Shown here piece by piece: positions 10,824-21,390 of a DNA stretch of 64,000 nucleotides. Each line of letters begins with the position of its first letter. The stretch's first letter is position 1. The position numbers were made by a program, and so were the translations under genes. The notes under the pieces are model-generated. The model did not search any database and was not told the DNA's origin. It saw nothing but the letters and a program-made list of their open reading frames with translations. Source of the stretch: Letharia columbiana (taxonomy: Eukaryota > Ascomycota > Lecanoromycetes > Lecanorales > Parmeliaceae). The DNA lies in the NCBI RefSeq assembly GCF_014066305.1, contig NW_023501063.1, positions 310,001-374,000 on the forward strand, given 5' to 3'.

Positions 10824-12499
10824 TTAATCAGTACATTTGCTCTCCACCCACCTGGCAAAATCAACACAGGGCCGGTCTATGAACCTCCAGAACAAATCGG
10901 CAGCCCACAAACAAGGAATGCCCAACGCGAAAAGCCCTGCGATCCACACAAAGAACAACTCCCACACTCCGGCCTCGTCCATGCTGGTCACGGAATGCAA
11001 AATCGGAGTCATGATCTTCCCGCCGATACTATCGAACAGCGGACCGTGCATAAGATAGAGCGCGAACGATATGGATGCCAGATATTGAATGGGACCGGTC
11101 GTCAGGAATCTTTGTAATGGGGGCAGTTGTTGGCATGCGAAGACGATTTGGAGCGACGCTAGTATGTACCACGGTGTAGCTCTCCAGTCAGTGTAGTGTT
11201 CTTCGCCGAGGGAGAAATAGGGTTCTGGTGCGTGCTTGACTAGCCAGGCTAGTCCCGGGGCTTTCTCTCTACGTCGTGGTTCGGCCAGCCGCATATCCAG
11301 AGTGCGATTGCGAGTTGGAGCCACCAGAGAAGGGTCCAACAGAGGCCGCTCCACGTAGCGGCTTTGGGAATTTCGGTTGGGTTAAGCTGGTCGCCGTCGA
11401 GATGCTCTACAGGGGTAGTCGATTGAAGATTTCCCGCATTACTAGCACGTTCCTCTTGTATCAAGTCGACTTCAGCAATCCAGGCACCACCTAGAAATTC
11501 GACGGCCGCCCAGCGTCCGCTTTGGAAGCAGTACAGCATGACCATTATCATCATACCAAGTCTGATCGGCACTTTGCACCTTGAAAGACCGGTTATTGTA
11601 ACGAATAGTAGCATCGACATAGACATCTCGACTGGAAGCGTCCACGTATGCATGTCGTATCGAAGATTTTGGATCACATCCCACTGCCACGGCTTTGTCA
11701 TGTCAAACATTGCACTGGTCCAGTCTCCCACTTGAGCTAGAAACCCGCCGTCGACCGGTTGCCGAGCCCAGCCGGCGCGGATGAGCAAAAGGACGAAGAA
11801 CGTCGAGAAAGCTGCCGGTAAGTAGAGACGTATACTGCGTCGGAAGACCGAGGATGAGAGAGTCTTGTGGAGCTCATCGAATTTGTGAGCGCGGGCCAGT
11901 CGAAGGGGCTTTCTAGATAAAACAAAGCCGGATATAACGAAGAAGACATGGACCATGGGCCTGCCGGAGTAAATAACTCGGACAAAGGGTAATTGCACGA
12001 GAGAGGAAGGCCGTTTTTCATTATCCACGCCATAGTAGGCCAGATATGGATTCACCCAATTTGTAAAGTGGTGAACAAAGACGATGAAAGACGCGATACC
12101 TGTGAAGATGTCCGAGTCAGTCTTTTTCTTGCGGCGCAAGGATCTGAGTTTTGAAAAGACGTAACTCCGGCATTTGACGACAAACACGTGTCTTACATCT
12201 TGGATTGTAGCACAGGTTAGAAAAATGAAATGCGACATGCACATACCGCGGAGCCCATCGAGATATGAGGTCGAATGAATTCGTGAGGGTTTATAGAAAT
12301 GGGGTGCGAGGCGACGTTGTATTGGGTTGGGAAGGATTGCCAGAAGGATTTTCTTAATGAATCTGCTTGCTGTGGTTGGGAGACCATATTTGGTGGAGAA
12401 AGAGGTTCCCCCATCCTCGGCCTTGAGTAGAGTTTCCAAGTCCTCATCTGTAGCAGACGGGTGCAAGGAAGAAGTTAGAGTGCGCTTGAAGAAGTCCAT
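10824..12499 (-). CDS. Integral membrane acyltransferase-3 family protein, frame broken once
   Basis: Family of multi-pass membrane proteins that transfer acyl groups to sugars, sterols or natural products. Exon 1 is 12499-12247 and exon 2 starts at 12099; splicing this 147-bp intron creates YLDGLRGIASFIVFVHHFTN, the family's N-terminal signature with its conserved His. Further family blocks are FVRVIYSGRPMVHVFFVISG, DMHTWTLPVEMSMSMLLFV, FLGGAWIAEVDL, and after the break SFALYLMHGPL and FWRFIDRPCVDFARWVE. The frame ends early at 11249; adding one base in the G-run at 11257-11260 (C-run on the coding strand) joins both halves into 509 residues, typical for the fungal family. Upstream frame to 12568 lacks an ATG. 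It lies next to a UbiA-type enzyme and a P450, suggesting a natural-product tailoring role; that is inference. Confidence 0.9.
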
Positions 12500-13951
12500 T
12501 GCTGATGGATGGATGTAAGAGAGAGTCGGTGAAGTGGCTATGGAGAAGAGAGAGATATGCGACTTCAAAGATAATGAAAAATTGATACTGGGAAATTAAG
12601 GTCCGACTCCTTGCGCATATCGGAATATGATTCATATATCATACGCGACTTTGGGATGTTTGACACACTCGACGGCTCAAGAATTTCTTTCAGGCTTTCG
12701 TATATGCAAGAAGACATGTGCAAGAGAATCTGAGAAGTGAGGATCATGCAGCAGCCAAGGACCGCATCTAATTTTTTTTAACATTTTTTAGAAACAGTGC
12801 CAAGGACAATTCCGGGCTACGACGCCTTTAGGATGAGCGCGCCTTGGCACTCGCGCGTATCCTATCGTCTGGCAGGGTTCAATAAGTAGAGTAAGGTAAA
12901 GTAGAGTAAGATAAGTAAAGCAAGGTACAGGTAGGTATTCAGGGGTTCAGCCAATCAAAACAACGCGCCGTCTCAAATGAAAGATAGCCTCTCAGCATAA
13001 ACAATCACACAATGCCTCTTGATCACGTGAGGGAAGGATCCTAAGCCTACGATAGTCCCAAAAGGATGCCCTTGTTCAAGCACTTACCGATAGACCTACT
13101 TTGAAAAAAGCCTCTCTATTAGCACGAGTACGTCCGACAGCTACGCGCGATCATAACAGGCTGGAATGTACTCGATAGATGACAAGGTCAAGGCAACGTG
13201 CCCTAAATAAAGATAGAGGCATTGTAAGATACCCTCCGGGCCGGATACGAGATTAAACGCTAAGGTGCAGAGTGACCCGGTAATCACAACGTATTAACCG
13301 AGAGCAGAGCCGGCATCAACTGCATTCCATGATCAACCACCCAACCTATTTTTACTTGTCTAAAGCACAGTCATAGAACTTATTGATTTCATTCTTTGGT
13401 CCAAGCATACACGAACGAGTCCATCTGCGCTGATCTGTTCCTAGTTTAAATCCTCAGACTTGATGCCTGATTGCCTACATGTCATTCAACCACCCTAATG
13501 ACTGAGAACATGATTCTATGATGCGAGTCAATAACTAGCTTCCTTTTCCGACATCAAAGACTACATGCAGAGGAACATGCAAGTACTTCCGTTCTCTTGT
13601 TCACTCTACCTGACCATCTGAAAGCGTGCATCGAGGGTGGATCATTATTGGCTCTTGCACTCTCTTATCTTGTGCTCAGCTCTGAGTCTCGTGCAATGGA
13701 GGCACACAACCGCAGAGTATGGAAAACCGATCATGGTATCCAAATTGGTGTGCGAGATATCGGAATCCCACATCTAAGAACAAGGGGAAAGGAAAAGATC
13801 AGCTGGGACCATTTCATTGAATCTTTGGACGCAACACAGGGATTCGGAAGCACTGATACGATCTCAGCACGAGGTGTTTGTTGTATTCAATCATTGACTG
13901 CATTCGAGTATCTCGCTTTTGCTATTCTACTCCATCCTTTGTGGCGGAAAG
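12500..13951. other. intergenic, no gene; GTAAG-rich patch
   Basis: Lies between the start of the acyltransferase gene and the stop of the UbiA gene, both leftward. It must contain the acyltransferase promoter. At about 12889-12935 there are irregular repeats of AGTAAGGTAAAGTAGAGTAA type; a similar short patch (GTAAAGTAGAGTAG) is at about 47702-47715. The rightward open frame beginning near 13597 runs into the antisense of the UbiA gene and has no family resemblance. Confidence 0.45.
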
Positions 13952-14923
13952 CTACTTCTGCTCACTCAGAAGTGGTAGGAGATAGAGGACAACGACCCAA
14001 AGATTCCAGAGTTGGAATGTACGCTTGTCGTCCACAACACTCCTTAAGATCAGCGTTCTCAATATTATCGTCAAGCCTAGACCCACGGGTAAGATGTAAG
14101 CTGCAATGTGCAGAGCCCAGAACTGAGGCCCGAACCAAGACCAGAACGCCATTGGTATCGCAATAGTGATTCTGCTGGGCCCATCGCCCATCGCTAGAGG
14201 AACCGTCCAGCGGCCACGTAAGCTATCTCCGGCCTGGTCGTACATGTCCTGCGTGTGCACAGTTGTGAGTACCACTGCTGCAATGACGCTGAACCATCGA
14301 AATAGCAGAGAGCCTGGAGATAGGGGTATCCAACTTCCGTACGCCACCTCCATTGCCCCTGATGTATAGCAGAGGAATCCACAGCTGTTGATGAGATTTC
14401 GAATCAAGGGGTTTTGATCGGCTCCTCCAAGATCATTGTACCAGAATCCTAGGCATATCAAGCAGAGACACTGCCTTAGACCACCGAGATAGGCACTCGA
14501 CATAACAGCAACAGGGTAGAGTCCCAGCATCCAGATTTTCGCCTGACGTGGAGTCAACCTCTGCGAAGGCATAGGACGCCAAGGCTTGTTGACGCCATCT
14601 TCCCTGATCGCTTCTGGTTGTCGTTGGTTATCGATTGAGAACGGTAAGAGGTTGATCCATGTCCAGAAGACGACCAATGGTAATCGTTTCAACGCTGTCG
14701 AGTATTGAAGGCAAGGTAGGTCAAAAGCTGAAGCGTGGAGGCTGTTGAATATTCCGAATGCTGTCTTGGGTCCAACGATGGTCTTGAGGTCGCTGTAGGT
14801 GAAAAGCCATATCGAATACAGATCATACTCTATGGTATCCCAAGCAGTAGTTTTCTTCCGACCATGACTTGCTGAGTTGTGGCCATGATTGATATTTCGC
14901 TTCTTGGCTTCGGTTGAGGACAT
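13952..14923 (-). CDS. UbiA-type prenyltransferase / membrane terpene cyclase (Fma-TC-like family)
   Basis: Intronless, 323 residues from the ATG at 14923 (the open frame extends to 14989 without an ATG). Hydrophobic helices alternate with two polar Asp-rich loops as in UbiA enzymes: GFWYNDLGGADQNPLIRNLI (first loop, with an NDLGG core) and TTVHTQDMYDQAGDSLRGRW (second loop, D-x-x-D-x-x-x-D). Other family blocks are SIWLFTYSDLKTIVGPKTAF near the start and GVNKPWRPMPSQRLTPRQA. This fungal branch, which to my knowledge includes the fumagillin cluster's bergamotene synthase Fma-TC, uses prenyl diphosphates and Mg2+ in the membrane, either prenylating an acceptor or cyclising farnesyl diphosphate. 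Sequence alone does not decide between the two. It is transcribed away from the truncated P450 next door, a layout typical of a small terpenoid cluster. Confidence 0.88.
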   Translation of the reverse strand: MSSTEAKKRNINHGHNSASHGRKKTTAWDTIEYDLYSIWLFTYSDLKTIVGPKTAFGIFNSLHASAFDLPCLQYSTALKRLPLVVFWTWINLLPFSIDNQRQPEAIREDGVNKPWRPMPSQRLTPRQAKIWMLGLYPVAVMSSAYLGGLRQCLCLICLGFWYNDLGGADQNPLIRNLINSCGFLCYTSGAMEVAYGSWIPLSPGSLLFRWFSVIAAVVLTTVHTQDMYDQAGDSLRGRWTVPLAMGDGPSRITIAIPMAFWSWFGPQFWALHIAAYILPVGLGLTIILRTLILRSVVDDKRTFQLWNLWVVVLYLLPLLSEQK

Positions 14924-16058
14924 TTCCAGTTGATGTCTGGTGAGATATGAATCCTTTGTGTCTTGGAGGTTCGAGGAAATCTTTCTCAATTTCTTCTGGA
15001 GACTGAAAACTTTGTTTTGGAAGTCCAGGTTTTGGGTATATACGCTTGGGCAGATCCAACAAGTCCGAGTAGTGTTGATATTGCGAGCACGGCGAGGTTA
15101 TGAGACAACTACGTGTCAGAATGTGAGGAGGAGGATGTAGACGTGGAGGATATGTAGTAACGGGATGTGAAGGTTCCGGGACGAGTCGAATTTGAACTTG
15201 GTTCAGAAATTGTCTTGGACCTGATCCGTGACGAACTAGTGATGAGCCTGGGTATAAGTCTCCCTAGAATCTTCATCAGCAACATTCACCCGTAAGAGCA
15301 TCATGATCCTAGCAAATTCTTATCAGCTGTTGCCTTGAACGTCCTAGAATTCGGCTCCAAGGCTTGACTCAACAGCTTGGGCACCCAAGCCTTCACTGAC
15401 GATGATCTCCATGGGCTTTTCTGCCGCCGAGGTTGCAATCGAGCGGCATTGCTCTGATCGGCATCCCCGGGCTGACGCACCATGACTTTTGTACCGCAAC
15501 GTAAATATGTCTATGCATGGAGAAGACGTGGGACTGTGCCTTACGGGCATTGTTCCTGTTGCCTATTTTGGCTTCTTTCCCAGTACAATCGGGCGCACAT
15601 CATGCATGGAAAAGGGTATGAGAAAAGCCGTTATGACGAAATCGGCACATGAAAGACTGACACATCCCCGTCAGCTTCTATTAAACGACGCATGATCACG
15701 GAGCCGAGAATCCATGACCAGATCATTGGCTCTGGGTTCAGTCATCTAGACCAGTCGCTGCATGACAAGCTTCCTCTGACTAGTTGCTGTGGTGCCCACC
15801 AAGTTCTTGCCAGTCAGTACTCCGGATTCCGCCCCATTGGTCTTCTGCAAGCTTGTAATACTGGTGTGGATACCGCTATCGCGAACCTCGGAAATCTCAT
15901 TCGTAGTCGGATGAGTTTCAATTCACTGTGCCTTGTCGGTGCCTGCTTGTGAGGCGGAGAAGTCGAACCTGACGTGTAACATACCGATGCCCACTTTTTC
16001 ATGAAGCCTGTTGTTCTTCTCTTTCCGCTCTTGGTGACTTTCCACCCTGACCTTGATC
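14924..16058. promoter_or_regulatory. divergent intergenic region between UbiA-type enzyme and P450
   Basis: About 1.1 kb shared by two divergent genes, so a candidate bidirectional promoter of the presumed cluster. Two short rightward frames at about 15489-15952 overlap end to end but show no recognisable domain and no splice link; they could be decayed coding DNA. No specific binding site assigned. Confidence 0.4.
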
Positions 16059-17849
16059 ATGCTCTGGACACTGCAGCTGTGCCTATCAGGACTCGCTGGC
16101 ATATCCTCTCATCTGGTATACTTCATACAAGGCGAACATCACATCCAAGCGCCGAAGATATTCAGATTCTATCTAATCTTGACATGCTTGGTCTTCTTCA
16201 TCGAGGCATACTGTGAGAGAAAGAATGTACAAACCGCAATCTTGATGGCCACTTCAGTATTGTTCTGCTACGCCATCGCTCTTTTTGGTAGCATGTTCAT
16301 CTATCGCGTGTTCTTCCATCGTCTACACAATTTCCCCGGCCCTCGCTTGGCCAAGGTATCGAAGCTGTGGAACGTTGTCAAGGCTTCGAAGTCGACCAAT
16401 TTTAGACTCATGGAAGATCTACACGACCGCTACGGTGATTTCATTCGCACAGGTACGGAAAAACGAGTCTTGTTGCCAGTGCCTTATCTCGTTGTGTACA
16501 TACCTAAACTAGTACAACGCAGGTCCGAATGAGATATCAATCTTCAAGCCTGAGGCCGTACGGGCTCTCGATGGGCTCAGTACGAAGTGCACAAAGGCGC
16601 CGTGGTATGATATCATGCAACCTCGAGTCTCCGTTGCCACCACGAGGGACAAGGAGTCCCATAGCCAAAGGCGTAAGATATGGGAACGAGCTTTCCGTCC
16701 TCAAGGTGAGAAATCTCAACATCACTCATTATGATTTTATAACTAAAGGCATCTGTCTAGCTTTGCAAGAGTATGAGCCTCGGTTATTGAGATTTGCAGC
16801 ACAATTGTACCTACGCATCTCGAAACTGGATGGGAAAGCCGTCGACGTCTCCAAACTCTTCTACCTCTACTCATTCGATGTTATGAGTGATCTAGCTTTC
16901 GGAGAACCATTGAACATGCTCGATAGTGACGAGTACCACTTTACAGTTGGGCTCCTGCAGGATGGTATGAACCTTCTTGGACCACTATCGCCTGTTCCTT
17001 GGCTGGTCAGAATCGGTTATAGTATTCCAGGGGTAGCACAGAACTTCAAGGATCTGCTTGGCTGCTCGGCGCAGAAGCTTCGAGATCGAATGAAGGTATA
17101 GTCTTGTTCTGCTGTATTATACGGTACGATAGAGTCTGACATCACCAGCAGAACGAGCCTGCGAAACGGGACGTAAGTTGAGTAGTGGGTGACTCACTTA
17201 CTCTATAACTAATCACAGTAATAGGTCATGTCATGGCTTCTAAAAGCTAGCCAAGATGCGGGTCGCTTGGAAAAAGATCAACACTGGCTCGGGGGGACTG
17301 CTTTGCTCTCATTGTCGCTGGAAGGTATTTGTTGCGGAGGAAGATCCCTCAAAGGGATCCCCGCTGATGTTTACATGTCGTGGAAGTGATACTGTCGCGT
17401 CGACTCTGATATCCATCTTTTACCACCTCGCTGATGACCCCAGCCAGATGGTCAAATTACGAGCAGAGCTGGAGAACGTCAACAGTGTTCCAGGCTTGGA
17501 CGCCCTGAAATCAATGGCACATCTCAACGGCATGATCAATGAAGCTTTGCGGTTGCACCCTGCCCTACCTTCGGGTGGGTTTCGGGAGACACCCCCCGAA
17601 GGCTTGACGATTGCGGGTCACTTCATACCAGGAAATGTAGTGGTATCAGCGCCGAGATACTCCTTAGGCCGGCGTGAGTGAAAATTTCCCTGCGACTGGA
17701 AGTTGTGGTGTTGATCTTCTCCAGTCGAATCGTGTTACGATCGATCCAACGAGTTTGTCCCGGAAAGATGGTATGCAAGGCCAGAAATGATCAAGGATGA
17801 CTCAGGCTTCTTATTAGCTTATTTAATAATTTATTATTCTATCGCGTAG
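16059..17849 (+). pseudogene. Cytochrome P450, 3'-truncated at the A+T block, frame broken once
   Basis: Proposed exons are 16059-16452, 16523-16705, 16761-17095, 17152-17172, 17225-17324, 17387-17673 and 17725 onward. The product starts with hydrophobic membrane-anchor segments, then the proline hinge HNFPGPRLAKVSKLW, helix C region RRKIWERAFRPQ, helix I LIVAGSDTVASTL (usual A-G-x-D-T pattern), the ExxR motif in INEALRLHPALPSGGFRETP, and FVPERWYARPEMIKDDSGF. There the A+T block begins (17811) and the frame runs into a stop at 17847-17849. The haem-ligand cysteine loop, essential for activity, is missing and is not found on the far side. In addition, one base is missing in the G-run at 17291-17296 before helix I. 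The truncation is real evidence of inactivity; the homopolymer break may be a sequencing error. Divergent neighbour: UbiA-type enzyme. Confidence 0.88.
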
Positions 17850-18189
17850 TCTTTAATAGCTATCTTAATTATCGATATTATTCTTATCTATATAACTAAT
17901 AATTAAACTATTTTATTAATATTTATCTTTATACTCTTTTATTATAAATTACTCGCTCTTATTAATTAATAGTCTTCTTTATCTCTCTATTCGCTTATTT
18001 ATTATTATCGATATTAATATATATCGAAATCTAATATAATTCTATTACTATCTCGAGATATCTTAGCGAATTAATAATCTATACTATTTATATTATATAG
18101 ATCTATTTTAAATATTTATCTAAGTCTTCGATAGTTTAAATTAATATTTAATTATTCGTATTTACTATAACTCTACTAAGTTATAATTT

Positions 18190-19365
18190 TATTTAATATA
18201 TAATTATTATAATTAGAGCTTAAAGAATATCGTATAACTTCGCTAAGTATATTATATATTAGTCGCTTAAGTCTAAATAGATATTAAAAGTAGAATTAAT
18301 ATCTAATAATATAGTTAATACTTTTACTTTTTTATTAATTCCGCTATTATCTATATATATTATTATATATCTCTTATTAATCGATCTTTTAACTAGTTCT
18401 TTAACGGCTTTCTTAATCTTATAAATTATTATTTTAAAAGATTTCTAATTAAGAGCGACGCTGAAAAAGCGTAGTTTCTTAATCTTATTAATATCGTTAT
18501 ATTATTCTTTAAATCTATTAATATATCGCTTTAATAAACTTAGTTTTCTATTCTTCTTAGATTTTCTTTTAAATTTCTATCGCTCGAATTATAGCTTAAT
18601 AATCTCGCTATATATTAAACTAATAGCGATTTATAAAATAACTTTCGAGATAATCTTATTTAGCTATTATTTAACTAGTAAAAAATACGCTTTTATATCG
18701 AGTACTAGAATAAATATAGTCTTAAATACTTTAATTATCTTTCTCTCTATCTAAGATTAAATTCTTTATAATAATAAGAGATAAGATTTATTATAGTTGA
18801 TAGTATTTTCGAGTTAATATTATACTAAGTAGTAGTATATTATTTATAAGATAATTACTATTTAATAGAGTTATCTTATATTTTTATAATTATTATTCTA
18901 TATTAATTCGATAATTCTCGCTAGTATATTAATATTTTTAATAGTCTTAGACTAAATCTTTTTATTATAATAACTTTATAGAAGTTTAAAGTCGATTTCG
19001 ACTTCTAGATAGCGAATAAATCGTCTTATCTTAATATATTATCTCTTATTAAATTATAGAAGATAATTTAAGCTAAATCTCTATTTTCTATTAAGATATA
19101 ATAATTAATATTTGCTAAGATCGAATTTCGATCTATATTATATCGTTTACTTTATATAAACTTCGTTATAAATTTTATAGAAAGCGATATAATTTTCCTC
19201 GATAGAGTCTTCTATTATTAGAAGGTCTATATCGTCTATAAAGTCGATAACTATTATTTCTAAGTCGGCGTAATTATTATATTTATTAATAAGATCTAAG
19301 TTATAGAAGAGATAGAGTATAAACGATAGCGATAATTCTTAAGAAATTTCGATTACTATAAAAGT
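18190..19365 (-). mobile_element. RIP-decayed LINE (Tad1-like) reverse transcriptase and RNase H
   Basis: Reading the minus strand through the stops, 19340-19290 gives a block ending ILYLFYNLDLI, matching the SPLSPILYLFYNADLI region of fungal LINE reverse transcriptases. It is followed at about 19265-19190 by VIDFIDDIDLLIIEDSIEEN, the catalytic F/Y-x-D-D box in its usual context (GFVDDTNLL...STEENC). Further 3', at about 18362-18335, IYIDNSGI corresponds to the IYTDGSGI start of a LINE-type RNase H, and about 18268-18196 reads like the following (Q)YTVYAAELQGI block. Most differences from the expected sequence are single C-to-T or G-to-A changes. The spacing of RT and RNase H fits one element. 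Ends, ORF1 and the endonuclease domain were not located. Confidence 0.75.
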
Positions 19366-20329
19366 CTTTAATATAAAATATTCGCTTATTTTTAATATTA
19401 TTATTCTATTAGATAAGAACGATTCTACTTAATTAACTACTCTTATATTAATTTTTCGCTTTTAGAGATTATAAAGTAGTCGAGAATAAGAGACTTTATT
19501 ATATATATCTGAAACGTCTAATAATAATATTATAGTTACTTTATTAGAGTTTTAAACTTAATATATTCTTTCTAGAAGATAATAAATATTATATTTATAT
19601 AATCGTAATCTATAATCTTTTATATATATAATTAATAGAAGTCTATATATCTTCGTAAGATACGCTATTCTCTTAATAAGAATAAATTCTATTATCTTTT
19701 TTATAGTGTTAAGTAAAGCTATTAATTAATATTCTTTAGAAATTAAATAATTCTTATTTAACTTCGAAAGAATAATTATTATTAATATTCTAAAGTGCTC
19801 TAAGTAGTAGTTATTCGTTATATATATATTAAATATTTTATATAGATAAGAAAATAACGATTTTAGAATCTTCTTAAGAATTAGATTAGAGATTATATTT
19901 TCTCTTAAGACTCTCTTTAACGATACTTACGTTATAGTCTTTTTTATCTTATTTATAATAATTATATTTATTAGATAGATTTATAGATATATTATATTAA
20001 TATTAATATTATCTAACTTCGTCTATATTAATAATAAAAAAATATTCTTATAAGAAGATCTACCTTCGGGCCTAGTTTATTATATTCTTATTTATTTTTA
20101 TTAAATAGAGAAGAGAGATATATCTATATTATAAGTTATTTTCTAATCTATTTAGTCTTTTTTTATATTATTTATAGCGATTTATATATCTCTATTATAA
20201 ACTCTTTAAACGCCTTTCTAATAGTTCTCTTAATTAGATTATTTTTAAAGTTCTTAGCGATTTTATACTTATTCTATACTTTCTTCGAGAGCGTTATTCT
20301 CTAGCTTATTTTTAGCTATTTTTAATTTT

Positions 20330-20704
20330 TTTATTCTTTTTTTTTTTTTTTTAAAAAATTTTTTTTAATTTTTAAAAATTATTTTTTTATTAAAATAAAC
20401 TTTCTTATTTTCTTTTTTTTTTTTTTTTTTTATTTTTTTTTTTTTTTTAATATCCTTATTTATTAAATTTTTTTTTTTTTTTTTATTTTTTTTTAAATTT
20501 TTTTTTATTTTTTAAATTTAATAAATTTTCTTTTTTTAAAATTAATTTATTTTTTTTTTTTTTTTTATTTTTTTTTTTTTTAATTTATTAATATTATTTT
20601 ACTTTTTTTAAATTTTTAAAAATTAATAAATAATTTTTTAAATTTTTTTAAAATTATTTTTTATTTTTTTTTTTTTTTTTTTTTTTATTAATAATAATAA
20701 AAAT

Positions 20705-20747
<43 letters not shown>

Positions 20748-21390
20748 TTTATTTTTAATTTTTTAATATTTATTATTAATAATAATTTTTTTATTATAAA
20801 TATTAAATTTAATTTTTTTTATTTATTTTAAATTTTTTTTTAATTTTATATTATAATTTAAAATTTTATAATATTTTTTTAATTTTTTTTTTATTTTTTA
20901 ATTAATTTAAAAATTTTTTTTTTTTAATTTTTTATTTTTTTATTTTTATTTATTTTTTTTTTAAATTAATTTAATATTTTTTTTTTTTTAATTAAAATTT
21001 TATAAAATATTTTAAAATTTTTTTAAATTAATAAAAATATTTTTAAAAATTTTTAATTTTTTTTTAAAATTTTTTTTTTTTATTTTATTTTTATATTAAA
21101 TTTATTTTAAAATTTAAAAATAAAAAAAAAAAAAAATATTAAATTTAAATTTATTAATAATATTTAAAATAATAAATAAAATTTTTTAAAAAATTTTTTT
21201 AAAATTTTTTAATTTTTTAATTTATTTTTAAAAATTTTTATTTTTTTAAATTTAAATATAAATATTAAAAATAATTATAATTTAAATTTATTAATAATTA
21301 TATATTTAATTTAAAATAATAATTTTATTTTAATATTTTAAATTTAAATTAATTTTTTAAAAAATAAATAAAATAATTAAATAATATAGT
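20330..21390. repeat. about 1 kb of A/T only sequence, no G
   Basis: Between roughly 20297 and 21387 there is no G on the plus strand and only a handful of C. The first two-thirds is dominated by T-runs up to about 30 bases, the last third by mixed A and T runs. It is far more extreme than the surrounding RIP-mutated DNA, which keeps many CG and AG steps. Either a low-complexity tract or poorly resolved consensus. Confidence 0.8.

Noticed and set aside
11200..11270. Intron to explain the acyltransferase frame change
   Set aside because: The best candidate pair spans 48 bp, again a multiple of three, and would remove conserved residues.
13597..14166. 189-codon rightward frame
   Set aside because: Its second half is antisense to the well-supported UbiA-type gene and the product matches no family.
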